Shown one piece after another: positions 35,425 to 47,194 of a DNA stretch of 64,000 bases. The DNA comes from Gaeumannomyces sp. JS-464 (Eukaryota > Ascomycota > Sordariomycetes > Magnaporthales > Magnaporthaceae): assembly GCA_002197995.1 (NCBI GenBank), contig NGZR01000001.1:9610001-9674000 (forward strand), read 5' to 3'. How positions within the stretch are numbered: position 1 is the first letter of the stretch; each line of letters opens with the position of its first letter. Position numbers and translations under genes: made by a program. The notes beneath the pieces were generated by a model. That model was not told the origin of the DNA. It searched no databases and saw only the letters and a list, made by a program, of their open reading frames with translations.

Positions 35425-35818
35425 GTTTGTGCCAGACTCGCGAGTCGCCGGCTGTCAGTGCAAAGAGGAGGACGGAAGAGCCGTCTCGCCGGGGCACGAT
35501 CCAGAGCTCGAGGTGGTCCCTGTGATGACGCAGGGGGGACGCATTGCACCCCGATATCGTCATTATGTGCGATGAGTCGCAACAATGTCCTGGGCGCCAC
35601 CCATCGCATCAAAGCCCGGGCCACGACAAACTTTGGCCCCTGTTCAGACCAAGCTACTAGCCTCCTAAGCCGTTCGTCGCGCTGATGCAGAAGCATCCGC
35701 AGTCAAGGCTGCCCATGAGCTTTGAGGACAGGTGGGAGCAGATACGCAGTGAGCGGGAGGAGGAGAATCGGAGCCGCCGACGCCAACGCCCGACTCCCAC
35801 AAGTCTCCGCTTCGATTA
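34589..35818 (+). CDS. 2EXR (F-box-like) domain protein, broken by a frame shift and a 34-nt poly-G tract
   Basis: The N-terminus FPQFARLPPEIRCLVWD is the start of a 2EXR domain, a large fungal family of unknown, F-box-like function. Family features continue in another frame: WVLRLNAGVDMIALQHHDW, then RAVRDIQKLALLTWD. The frame change lies near 34930-34938 and fits one missing base. The conserved part runs up to the G34 tract at 35390-35423. Beyond it no frame continues clearly, but a stretch ending at 35818 (RLPMSFEDRWEQIRSEREEE, then an Arg-rich tail) looks like the family's C-terminal helix. The region between 35424 and 35650 has stops in the needed frame. Either the gene is dead, or the sequence around the tract is unreliable. 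The start codon is the ATG after the leader with a TATA box. Confidence 0.5.
35390..35423. repeat. Poly-G tract, 34 nt
   Basis: Thirty-four consecutive G on the + strand, inside the 2EXR gene. No other base interrupts it. On the + strand it encodes Gly or reads through; on the - strand Pro. Confidence 0.97.
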
Positions 35819-35885
35819 GTCTGGCAAACTAGCACAGGTGACTGCATCTCAACCTTGACTGTGTCTGCTTCTCCGCGGGGCTTCG

Positions 35886-35958
<73 letters not shown>

Positions 35959-36521
35959 TGGACTACGCGCGCCGGTGCTCCCGCGGCGGCGCCGACTTCG
36001 CGGATGGCTGCGGCGAGGGTTTGCGCCGACTTGCGCTAGGAATTATTCCGTAGTCTCTTGTTTTCCATGGTTGCAGAGAGAGACGGCGCGATACGCCGAC
36101 TTTCGCTTTCACCGACGGCGAACTTTGTTTCTCCTCCACACTATTTCTTCTTCGAAGATTGCTGCGCTAGGTATGTAAGGTTCGCGCGGAACAACCCACG
36201 GCGTGAAGGGGATATTCTCATCGCAACTTTGTATATCTTCCAGCCTGTCCGCGAGAACTCTAAAGATCCCGTTAGGTCTTCTATTCCTCTCCTTGCAAAC
36301 TTGGTTCCACGGGGCTGTTATACCCGATTTCCATTTCCCTTTTCTCTTCATTCCAATCTTGATACTAGACTGCTGTTCCGATACCGAGTTTCCTATTCTT
36401 TTTTAGACAGCCCAGAGAGCCAAAACTCGTCGACGGCCAAACTACGATCACACCCAGAAACACACTCGATAGCTAGCAAACCAATACAACACAGAGCGAA
36501 TCACGCCTCGGAACCACTACC
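35819..36521. other. Intergenic with a 69-nt poly-C tract
   Basis: About 700 nt between two rightward genes. It holds the poly-C tract at 35888-35956 and then a pyrimidine-rich region that should contain the promoter of the RNase H-like gene. No gene is seen. Confidence 0.45.
35888..35956. repeat. Poly-C tract, 69 nt
   Basis: Sixty-nine consecutive C on the + strand, uninterrupted, about 570 nt upstream of the RNase H-like gene. Confidence 0.97.
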
Positions 36522-37284
36522 ATGGACCTAAGAACCATCAAAAATCGCGCAATCGGTGGCTGGCCCGGGAGGCCAGCAACCAAGCACAGCCTCGCCCTGG
36601 ACGATGAGGAGCAGCAGTTGCACCACCCGCGGCGCCGCTTCGACCCGCGCCGCAGCAAGCTGCACCACGACGTGCCGCCCGAGGACCTGGTGCAGTATGA
36701 CGAGCAGCGCCAGGTGTCCAAGCTGGCCATGCGGCACCCGCGCACGGGCGCCATCGAGATCGATGAGTCCACTCTCGTCGTCGCCATCGACGCTGCCTGC
36801 CGCGACGCCGGCCGCCCGACGGCGCGCGCCGCCTGGGCCGTCTACTTCGGGCCCGGCTCCAGCTACAACGAGTATGGCGTCCTGCCACTCGAGAACACCG
36901 CCGCCGCCGCCGCCGCGCGCCTTGCCGCAGACGGCGTCGCGCGCCGAGGTCGAGGCGCTGGCGCGCGCGGTGCAGGCCATCGCCGGCATCACGCGCGGCG
37001 ACATCACGGTCCGCGAGGTCACGGTGCGCTCGCACTCCGAGTACCTGGTGCGCGCCATGTCCGAGTGGATCGAGGAGTGGATTGACAATAGGGGCCGCCG
37101 CTCGTCGGGCGGCAGGGTGCCCAACTTTGAGGCCCTGATCGAGGTCAACGAGCTCGTCGACGAGGTCGAGTACGGGAGCGGCGACTGCGACGGCGGCGGA
37201 CTCAAGATCTCGTTTTGGCACGCCCCGCGCGACGGCATCTTTTCGGCGGACTGGCTTGTTGAGTACGGGTTTGACGAGGTGTGA
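36522..37284 (+). CDS. RNase H-like fold protein with altered active site, one frame break
   Basis: The product of about 253 residues matches the stand-alone RNase H-like proteins of filamentous fungi. The first acidic residue is in VVAIDAACRDAG, followed by RAAWAVYFGPGSSYNEYG; the second acidic residue is in SRAEVEALARAVQAI. The third motif, usually (T)DSEYLV, reads SHSEYLV, so the catalytic Asp is replaced by His. The last motif reads FWHAPRDGIFSADWLV, keeping the AD pair. A helix MSEWIEEWI lies between. The frame changes inside a GCC repeat at about 36899-36920; here one base must be removed or two added, the opposite of most breaks in this window. An uncatalytic, nucleic-acid-binding role is possible but is inference. 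Confidence 0.75.
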
Positions 37285-37539
37285 GTGAGGATTCGTTGGG
37301 ATTTTGTCTTTTTGCAGGCGTCGGGATTACATTTGGACTGGTATGCTTTCTGCGTCTTCGTCTCTTAATTTGTAAGCTATAACTCTCTCGTTCCATCTTA
37401 TACTAGCAAGTATCGACGTTGGCTACTTCCATCACTCCCCTGTGCCAATCGCCATGTCTCTACGTACAACCGCACAGGCGTCTCCACGAGATTTAGGAAT
37501 GAATTGTCTCGGAGTCGACCGGCGTCACCCCCTGTCCGA

Positions 37540-39363
37540 TCATGACTGGCCGTGGCTGGACATCGCGCTAGGTCTCGGGTCGTTGTCTTCTCCACCTGTC
37601 CCTCCGCTCTTCCCCTTCTCATCGACCTGCGAGTTCCGGTCACTCCCCGCGGCCAAGATGCCGCCCTCGGGTTCGAGAAATCCGGCCTGTAGGGCCTTCT
37701 TGCGACGGATGCGGTCGTCGACGAATCGGGCCACGGCCAACAACAGGCCTACGACCAGCACCGCAATGGCCACAGCGAAGCCGCGTCGGTAAAAGGGGCG
37801 GTCGTCCTGTCTGAAAATTTGTGCGCCGTAAATGCCGGCCGTGTTGGCGCCCGTGATGACCCTGGTCAGGAAAGGGGTTCGAAGTTGTCAGCCCTGAGCG
37901 CTGCATCGAGAGGGAAGAAGAGCGGGAAGGGCAAAGAACGGGGCGAGAAACCTACATAGCCATAGCCAAAGCCCGCTGCTCCGAATCCTCGCAGGCCAGC
38001 GACATCCACGTAATGTTGAGGGGGTGTGAAAACGTCCCAAACGTCTGCGTCCAGACGACCCCAAAGTATCGCACGCCTCGCTGGCCCGAGAGCTCAGTGA
38101 AGCCGCGGTTGAAGATGTAGTCCAGCAGGTGCATGGCGAAGCCCGCGATGACGGTTTCGCCGCGTCGGTTGTAGTGGTCCGAGACGTAGCTGAAGGCCCA
38201 CGAGACGGGGATTTGCAGGAACAGGCCGACCGATGCCAGCGCGTTGGCCTGGAGGCCCGCGAACCCGAAGCTGTTGACGATGGAGGGTGAATAGGTGTCG
38301 AAAGCTCGCTGGGGTCCGTTGTTGGCCAGCGTGATGACGACGTGCACCTAGAGGCGCCAGCTTGTGAACTGTTGGGTATGGCGGATATTCAGCATCGGTT
38401 CGTTCCCCTATGGCACTTAGGGAAGCGGTGGAGGCCCCAACTGGGGCGGGCACATACAGCCTTCTTGAACCCTTCTTTTCCAATCTTCTTTTTCTTCTTG
38501 CCCTTCATGGGGTCATCTATGGTTACTCGCGTGCGCAGGATGTGGATCTCGCGCTGTGTGAAGATGTGGCGCTTTGGCAGGAACGAGCTGTGCGGATTCT
38601 TGAACGAGTCCGGCAGAAAGACACCCAGCACGACGCCACTGAGCAAGATGAAGCCGCCCATAAGGACGAACAGCCAAAACCAGCCGGGGTGACCTCCAAC
38701 GCCGCGCATGTGCAAGATGCCGTAGGCCAGCAGCTTGCTGGACGCCCGGCCGAACTGGTTGCCAAAATAGAAAAACATCACTCGCTTTGCCGTCTCACGC
38801 CGCGTGTACCACGTCGACAGGGTCCAGAGGCCGCCCGGGATGAAGCCGGACTCGGTGACGCCCAGCAGGAAGCGGGACGCGATGAAGGAGCCGTAGCTAT
38901 TCTGCCAGGCCTGGAAGGTGCTGACGGCGCCGAAGAGGAAGAGCTGCAGTGTCAGCCACTTGCCGGGGCCGACGCGGTACAGGATCGTGTTGGAGGGTAT
39001 CTCGAAGAGCACGATGCCCAGCGAGAGCATCTGCTGCCCGACGTTGAGCTCGTCCTGGCTGACGCCCACATCCTCCATGAAGTTGTCCGTGAGCGCGTTG
39101 GCGATGTTGCCTCGGTCCAGCTCTAGAGAAGGAAGAGGTTCCGTTAGTTGGTGCGCCAGGGAGGCTACTTTGGGGGCGGTAGAGCTGGACGTACGCAAGC
39201 AAAAGAAGCTTAGGGTTAGGAGCGGCATGATGATGAGGTCCAACTTGCGCTTCGCCCTGACTTCCTCTTCCTGCGACCAGTCCACCAGCTGCATGAGGGC
39301 TTGCTTGTCATATCCGGCCGGCAACGACCCGTCCGGGTTCGCGTGCTTCAGATCCGCCGACAT
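37540..39363 (-). CDS. MFS transporter, Dal5/Tna1 (anion:cation symporter) type
   Basis: An intact gene of four exons (39195-39363, 38458-39122, 37956-38347, 37540-37861) encodes 515 residues. Introns of 72, 110 and 94 nt have GTACGT, GTATGT and GTAGGT donors and TAG/TAG/CAG acceptors. The protein has the about 12 membrane spans of the allantoate permease/nicotinate permease branch: FFCLQLDRGNIANALTDNF after the first span, IPSNTILYRVGPGKWL, SRFLLGVTESGFIPGGLW, a central cytoplasmic loop with the basic stretch MKGKKKKKIGKEGFKKA, then LANNGPQRAFDTYSPSIV, and EQRALAMAMVITGANTAGIY in the late spans. These carriers import small organic anions such as vitamins or ureides across the plasma membrane; the substrate is not deducible. 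The frame is clean throughout. Confidence 0.9.
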
Positions 39364-39639
39364 GGCCTTGGTGTCTTCGGAAAGGCGCTCGCGCCACTGC
39401 CAGCCTCCCTAGGTGGTCTCTTGACTTGGAGCGACCGAGTGTATGCTGCTTTATGGGAGAAGCTTGTGCAAGTAATGGGCTACTGGGCAGCGCCTGGCCT
39501 CGATGGGAGCCAGAAGGGGGATCTTAGAGGAACAAGAGGTCCTTATGTCCCACACTTATACCAAGAACGCTGCCAAGGACCGCCAGTAGGCATAGGAGCC
39601 TGCTGTATGCTATCGCTGCATTGTCCATCCCTCATTCCC

Positions 39640-39716
<77 letters not shown>

Positions 39717-42700
39717 TTTTCGCCTGCTTGTGTTTCTTGAGATCCTGGCTTTCTGCCTCCCGCACTCGCAATTTTGGCGCCGAGCTCGGCAGCGCAGCCA
39801 GCATTCCCACCCTCCTCCGACTGAGGCAGGCCATGGAAATCGATAAACTGGATTACGTCGGCCCTTGTGGTGGTGCTGAAATGCGTGGGGATAAAACGTG
39901 GACCTGGCGTCTCGCAAGGGCTTGCTAGCACCTTTGCGGTCTCTCCAGGTCGTGGGTTTATTCTCCCTGGCGCGCTGCGTCCTGGCAAGGAGCACGCTCA
40001 TATCTCGGATGATGGAATGCTCTCGGTTGAGCACGCAATTGCCCGTAATGTTTTGTAATAGGCCTGGGCCTCCACCTGGCGGCGCCTGTTTCTGGGTTGG
40101 CGTCTTGGCACGGGCGCCCGTTTTCTTGGGAGCCTCATTGTTCTGCCCAGGCGGGTGCGTGAGACCCCGTGGGCTCGGCGCGGTACATAAACTCGTCCCA
40201 AGGCCGCCACATCCACCTTCTGGGGGCTTGGTATCATATATCGACTGGACACGCTCTCGAGCACGCAATTCGCAGCCCTGTGGGTGGTGTTGGTCCGTGG
40301 GCTTGGCTGCATGTGTAGCGTGCATGTCGGCTTGGGGCGGAGGCGGCAACGGAAATGTTGGCATGGCTATCAGTGTCCTGGGCAAGAATGGGTTGGCACG
40401 TGTTCAGAATTAGTCAACAGTTTTTCAAATTTGCCATCCTCTGTACTCACAGGCCCGTTAGTGTGCCGCGGCAGGGGGCAAGAAAGGGAGGAGCGGTGCG
40501 TGAGGTCTTGTTCTGCGATCTGGGCTCCAGCCCCAGCCACCAAATACGGCGCGAAAGAGCTCTTGTCTGTGTGCCAGTGATATTACGCATGTATAGATAG
40601 GTGCAAATTATTCCACCAAGAGTCCTCATACGATAAAAGAAGAGCCAAAGAAGCTTAGCTGGTCGGTCCTGCAGGCATACCCCTGGCAGAGCAAGGGGCC
40701 AAGGTAAAAGTGCACGTTTTAGCTTAGCCCTCGCGCGGGTATGCTAGAGACAAACCCATGGAAGATTAGTGCTATACTCTCTTCAGCCAGACTTCTCAGG
40801 GCAGATACTTGCAGGAGTTGTTTTGGTTTCGGGGGTTGTCAAGAAAGGGAGCAGAAATCTGCACAGGCTGAAGCAGTGATGTCAGGAGGGCGCTGGAGAC
40901 AGGCCTGGTATGGCCAGCTGGAGAACAACGGGGAGGGCGAATGCTGTGGACGGGCCACGTACTAGGATTGATATCTTGCCGGCTTAGGGACAATGTGTGG
41001 GGTGGCGGGTCGAGGGCGACAAACAAAGATATCTTTGAAGAGAAGAGAGTTTGGAAAATGTCGATAGACAATGGGGGCATACCAAGGATTGCCGATCGAG
41101 TCGTCGAGGTAGAAAAAGAGTCTGACCAAAGACCTGCCTGTCCCCCCGTGATATGCTTGGCGCTCTACGCGGGCTAATTAATGTCTTGTGTTCTTGAGCG
41201 GGATGCGTATGTAGAGGTCTGCCTAGAGGAATTCGCCGTTGCTAGCACTGCCGGCTTCATTGGTCTCTCGCGCGTTGAAGAGCTCTCTGGCTTTTGATTT
41301 GGTTGTTTGCTGCAGCTCTCGCTGACTAACTGCAAGGTTGGGTTTGTGTGCCCCTGGCCGGTTCTGTATCAAATTCGAAGCGGTTCTTCACGAGGTTGCT
41401 TGGTGAACATGACGTAGATATCAACTGAGCCAAAGGAGCCCGGGAGCCAATGAGCGTGCCGAGTAGGTAGGGAGCGGCGGGAGATACTTTGGCCCCTCTT
41501 CCTGAACGCTAGGCCGGGAAAGCTCGGTGCTCAAGACGTGTCTGAGGGAGCACTGTTACGCGTACAACCAAGCTGTCTGCCCCAGGAGCCAATGAGCACT
41601 CAGCCACGCCCGCTGGCCCAGGAGGCAAGGCGAGGCCCTTGTCATGGCTCCCGCCTCGACAGACACCTCGGCAAAGCCCCGCCCGCCGCCGCACACTCTT
41701 TTTCTGCCGACCTCTCTGCTGAACAGGCGTACTCCTTTCCTCTTCTGGCGAGCGGTGAGTAGGAAATGCGTTCAGCAAATATGCACGGGGTACGTCTCAA
41801 GTCTCTATATAGTTGTCTCTTCCCTCCCGCCTTGACTTCCTTTTCTTTTCTTTCTGATATCATGCACAGTACCGCTTGGCAGGCATGTCGTCTAGCACGC
41901 GGCCGGGCTGAAGGTGCTGACGCCCCTTCAAATTTTTGGAACCCAACCAACTGAAAAGTTGCCACCTCTTTTTTTCATTGTGTATATCGCCTTGCTGCGG
42001 TGGCACGAAGAAGAAACTATTGTGACTTTCTCCATAGCTTCCCTCCAGTATTGCCCGGCAGTCTGGCCTGCGAGAGCGTATTCTCGTGATGCTCCTTCAA
42101 GCTCAAGCTGTTCCTGCCACAGAACCGTGAGTGAATAGCTTCTTGATTTGCAAAGTTGCCTTGGAATATGCTTGGCGATGTGGAAAAAAAGATCACCACG
42201 GACCCCGCCCAAAATCTATCTCAGCAGATGACGTATGGCATGGCAAGGGAAAGCAGCAAGCGAGACGGCCTTTGGCTATCGGCGAGTGCCATGTTCGTAA
42301 AAAGATGCATGCAGAGCGTGGGGCGGCGTCGCTCCAAACGGCAGCATTTTTTCTCCAACGTAGAGTCGAGAGCGAACTTGCCAGGTTTGGTGGGAATCTC
42401 GCGGCGGCAGGAAGGCTGCTATCGGGCAAGGCGATGCGATCAGATGCAGGAAATTGTGGCAAGAAAAAAAAGAATTGGCAAAAAAGAGAGTTGAATCTGG
42501 GCGTGCCAGAGGGTTGTTTCCAAAGATTGAATAGTGGGAGGTGCCACAGCAGACCACTTGGCTATCCTGGTAAAAGGCAAGGGTACCATTAGCGTGTCCG
42601 TCTGTCTCCCACGACTGAGCCTGGTCTGGGGGCTCTTATAAGGCTTTGGCCTCTGGGCCCCCAGAGCATGGACGCTGGGCGGATACCCTGGGCAGGCATG

Positions 42701-43659
42701 CAAAACGGATGGGATTTGAATTGCTTCCAACCTCCATACCTCGCTGAAATCCCGGCTCGACTACTATTTCGAAATAATTTCCTAGCTCTTCCTAAACAAA
42801 GCTAGAGTCTAGTCGCCCGCTGCCGCAAGGCGCAGTAAGCTTTTTTTCTGTGCCTGGGGAAGATACCATGGACTGGCTACCCCCACGCCTGAGAGACAAC
42901 ACAAAAAAATGTGCATAAACGGAAGAATAGCCTTCTTCTGTTTATCGACATGGGTATTTCCATTACAGTTCTGTGCTACGTATGGATCACTCCTGGAAGA
43001 TATTTACGACTCAAGCTCCTTGCCGATGTTATTTTACTGGACGCTTCGTTCCCAGCTCAGCACCGGCGGATAGAAGTCAAGGTGCTAGGAGAGAGGTACT
43101 AGCTTCGAGATATCCGTGAAGGATTTGCAAGTAGTGTAATAGGGCAAAGGGAGGTTATCTAGGAGATTGTATGTGTAAAGGAAGTGTTTTGCCGAAGAAA
43201 GCATACATGAGACAAAGGGAACAAAACACAGATCAGAGATAATTCCCTCCCGCGTACCGAAGGGAATTGGGGGGTCTCTCTTGTTTTTGCTGGTTGGGTT
43301 ATGCTCGATAGGGAAGGGAGAAGGTCTAGAACTTGATTTCAGGCGTCCAACAATTCTTGCATGTCGGCTTACTGATGCTATTCGGATTCGCCCCGCCTGT
43401 CTGTATAGGTGTGCCAAGTGTGGTGGAAGCCGGGCGTCAGCGGGCTGCACGTGATGCTGGACACCTTTATGTGCAGCGCCCCGCCGTGAACCAACCTGGG
43501 AGGAGATGGGGCTGACTTTCCGTGCTGTATTCGACCTCACCCCATCATCCAACGCCCCAGCTACATGCACCCACACGCTACCGAGCCGCGCAAAGCGCGG
43601 AGTCCAATTTGACAATCAAATTGATAGACAATGGATTCTACCTAGTCCATCCAACTGGC
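39364..43659. other. Long intergenic stretch with a 76-nt poly-C tract
   Basis: About 4.3 kb upstream of the MFS gene and of the HET remnant. Apart from the poly-C tract at 39641-39716 I see only short, overlapping frames without domains. Base composition drifts from GC-rich (39.7-40.4 kb) to more mixed (41-43.3 kb). It may contain decayed genes that I cannot recognise. Confidence 0.4.
39641..39716. repeat. Poly-C tract, 76 nt
   Basis: Seventy-six consecutive C on the + strand, uninterrupted, about 280 nt upstream of the MFS start codon (the gene reads away from it). Confidence 0.97.
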
Positions 43660-45059
43660 GGATGACGAAGGAAAGCCCCAGCTCGGGGTTTCTATATCAT
43701 CCGTTACCGTCGGGGGCAATAAGGCTGTTGCGTATCGGTTCAGACAGTCTGGCACTCGGGACGGCGCTGTTGGAAGACAAGCCCAGTCTTTCACGCCTTT
43801 AGCCACTGCTGGGGTACGGCCGCGCCAGATTACCCGCTGCGCACAGGGGATCAGACACTGATGAACGGCCAGACCTCGCTGATTTTTTTTCGGACGCCGG
43901 CCTTGTCGCCTCTGGTCTGCCTTTACTGGAAGAGGACGCATGGCGGGACTCTGGGCGATAATTACAAGAGGTGGCGCTCTCGCCTCGTGATCCCCTGATC
44001 ATCTGTGGGACGTACAGCCATTCCTGGCATCGATTCAGCTGGGCGTTCGAGCGGCTCTACCGGAAGGGATACATGGGGCTGCTGCGCGGAAAGCTCACAA
44101 TGGAGAAAACCACCACAATGTCTTTCATTCGGTGGTTGCATCCAAGTCGGCCACTGGATGCCCTCGTCTTCGTGACCGTGATACGTTCCGAACGACCGAC
44201 CCGCGCAAGTCTGCCAGGATACTTCGGGACAGGCGTCGCCAAAACCTATCGGAAAGTCGCAAAATATCTGATAGATACCAGTGGCTCGCTGGTCTTGGTG
44301 GGGGATAGCGGGCTCGGCATGAGCAGCATGGAGAACCATGAGGGTCTGCCGTCATGGGTCCCAGACTGGGGCGGCCTACGACCAACACGCAGGGTGATGT
44401 ACAGTTTTACAATCATCAAGCTTCCGGCAGGCTGTAGCTCCTCCAGGCTTGGGCACGCGGGCGGGCTTGGAGCCACCGCTGGGCTACGAGCGAAAGTCCA
44501 CCCCACGGAGGACAAAGCGGCGTTCCGCGTGAGCGGCATGTGGGAAGATAAGGTCGTGATGCGGCAGCCTTGCTTCCAGAAGCCTTGGATTGGGTCGAGT
44601 TCAGCGAGGTATTTGCGGCTGCGATGGTACGGGCGTGCCAGGCATTCCTTTCGCTACTTTCCGTGGGTGGTGAGGCCGCTTGGGCGGAGAAGCTGATCAG
44701 GGCCACCACTGAGGGACAGGGTAGCTCTTGGGGCATTGGAGAGAAAGAGGATATCCAAGACGGCGCTTCGTATCTCAGCAGCCTCCTGGTCTAGACAGCT
44801 GCAGCTGCTAGCGGGCTGTTTCGACCGCCACATGGGCTAATCGAGGGCGTGGGTGAGCTGTCCGTTGGTGGGAGTACCGACAGGTACAAGGCAATCACAA
44901 AACACAGTGTCGTTGATTCTTGGCGGAGGTGTGCCATATATGATCAGGAAATACGATGGCAGCGACAGCTGGGCCTTGGTCGGGGAGTCATATGTCACTG
45001 GTTATATGGGTGTAGAGGAGGCTACGGCTTTTCCGGAGGTAATTTTCGACCCGCGCTAG
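43660..45059 (+). pseudogene. Heterokaryon-incompatibility (HET) domain gene, decayed
   Basis: Pieces of a HET protein occur in the right order but in several frames. The N-terminal signature FLYHPLPSGAIRLLRIGSD (about 43689) is followed directly by late-domain sequence. Then come GVAKTYRKVAKYLIDTSGSL and LPSWVPDW (44230-44375), and a C-terminal segment with VPYMIRKY, ALVGESYVTGYM and EVIFDPR ending at 45059. The usual central HET core (SYVWG-like, WIDALCINQ-like and the RAWTLQE-like motifs) is not found in any frame, so about 150 residues seem to be deleted. HET genes cause cell death when different strains fuse, and decayed copies are common. The number of breaks plus the missing core favour a true pseudogene rather than assembly error alone. 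Confidence 0.65.
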
Positions 45060-47194
45060 AGCGTTAGTTATCTGCCTTCGTGATTTGACGCGCCCATTCC
45101 CACCTCGGCTGGTCTTTGTCGCAGCGGCGGGGACGTAGCAAAGGCGAGCGAGCTGCTGTGCATTCCCCTTTTTGCTCATATTTCCGCGAGCTGAACCGAT
45201 GAACTATCCGACTACTACATGCCCCCGTCCGTGGCGATAGATACTGGCGGCTCTACTCGTCAAAGTAACGGCAGACACGGAAGCGGACGAAAAGGTGCGC
45301 AATATCACTGCGGGACAAGATTCCTGCAGTGGATGTTCGCCGTCGGCTAGTGGGTCTTGCAATGCAGAAAGCCATGAATAAGATAAGCACGCTGTAAGAC
45401 GACCGCCGCTGGTCCCCAATTTCACAGTCACAGTAGCTTTTGAAGGGTTCGTCGCCCCCGGCTTGGGGCCCATGACGAGGATGAAAAGCCCAAGCGTCTG
45501 CTAACCATGCTTACGGTTGAGCATGACAGCCGTTGCAAGTGGGCGGACTGGGAACGGTGGCACCCAGCAGCACAGACTGGCGGCGGATTCTGCCGGCGAC
45601 TGTGGCCGCCGCTACGGTAACAGCCATCTGAAAGGAAACGAACTGGTGGAGATTTGCTTCCGGTGTGGCTGGAGAGTGCGTGCGAGGGGAGGGCCACAGG
45701 CTGCCAGAGGCGAATTGACTTGCCGTGGGGTTAAATTATCCTTTGTGTGTACGCTGTCTGTGTGTCAAAGTAGTGGCGCTGGTCCTAGTCTCGACGGGAG
45801 GGGAGGGGACGGAGAGCGCGGCGGGTTGGGGCGATGCCGTTGTGCACAAAGTGGAGGGTGCGAGGGCCAGCAACTGGAGACGCACGCCGCTTTTTTTCTT
45901 CTTCTTTGTTGGCCTGCAGGGTCCACGGACTAGGGACTTTTGTTGTCTGTGCCGCCGCTCGATTCCCACAATGAACGCTACACAAAGGCGTTGTGTCGCC
46001 TCCACCGAGACGCTGGTGGCAACGTCGCCATGGCTCGGAATCTCGGCCGAGATGTCCCTCGGCCATGGGTCAAAATTGGCAGGCCCAAGCATTGAGTTGA
46101 AAAAAAATTTGAGCCTCAACTGGGCACTGACGATCGACAGGGGCGGCACGGTTGGGGGACAGGCAATTTTGAGCCTCACCTAACATCAATCCTGATATCG
46201 ACGCACATATAAAATTGGGCAAAGAGAGCACAGTTGACAGGTCCAACCCCAACTCACGTCCGCTTTTCTGGGCTTCCTCCCACCTTCGACGGCCGAGATA
46301 TGCAGGAGACCCGGCCAATACCCCACCCTCTCGGAGCTGTTGCCTTTGTCGGTAGATCCTCAACCTCTAGGCGCGCACAGGACAAGTCGTGCCGCTGGTA
46401 CCGAGCACGTCCCCATCAAGACCCTAGGCCCGGATTAGCGACGCAGCACGCCCCCAGACACGCCCCCCAAGGGACCCCTATGAGGAGCTGCAGAACGGAC
46501 TCGCACTGAACGGTCGTTCGATATAGGGTCCATTATCGACCTGGTACATTCCGGCGGGTCGCGCCATGTGTACTCTATCACATCTCAGCTCTAGGGAGCA
46601 ATTCTCGTTCTCTAGCAAATGAACCAAGTTGATAGTTCTCCTGGATACGATGCTCTCGGGCCATGTAATCTTGCCTAGCTGCCATACCTGAATATCGTTC
46701 CAAAAACCCACACCATGGCGTAAGACGTGCAGCGGTGAGCGAACACCTTGGGGATGCTACCACACAAAAGTACTGGAGTGCTAGATAGGCGAAACCAAGG
46801 CAATCACGCCATAGATATTAGCGGCAGGCGAGGATACGACCCGCCCAATACGGAATTTGATCACGGCTTCACAGTCGGTCCAGCAACACCTTTCTCTCAC
46901 ACTGCAATGTTTGATGGCCGATAGTAGAGGAGAGCACCGTAACATTCGTTATCAACTAAGTGGTAGGCTAGAAAGTAGGCTAGATAGGTAGAAAAATAGG
47001 GTTACTCGAAGTGAAGTGTAAGAAGTGAAGGTAACAAAGATAGTAAAACAGGGTAAATCCACCCAAACACATACGCCAAAACCAAGGTATAAGCCCAAAC
47101 CACTAACAAAGAAAACACCTACACCCCGGGAAACTCCGACGCTGATTCGGATTTTGTGCGTTGCTGCTCGTTTCTTATCGTCCCCAATAGGAAA
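45060..47194. other. Intergenic, no gene supported
   Basis: About 2.1 kb. No protein is supported on either strand. A short direct repeat, TTTGAGCCTCA with flanking A/T, occurs near 46108 and 46171. The part 46800-47150 is AT-richer and includes loose TAGGTAG-like repeats that do not form a telomeric array. Confidence 0.4.

Noticed and set aside
46930..47020. Loose TAGGTAG/TAGGCTAG repeats considered as telomere-like DNA
   Set aside because: No tandem TTAGGG array is present and flanking genes continue on both sides.
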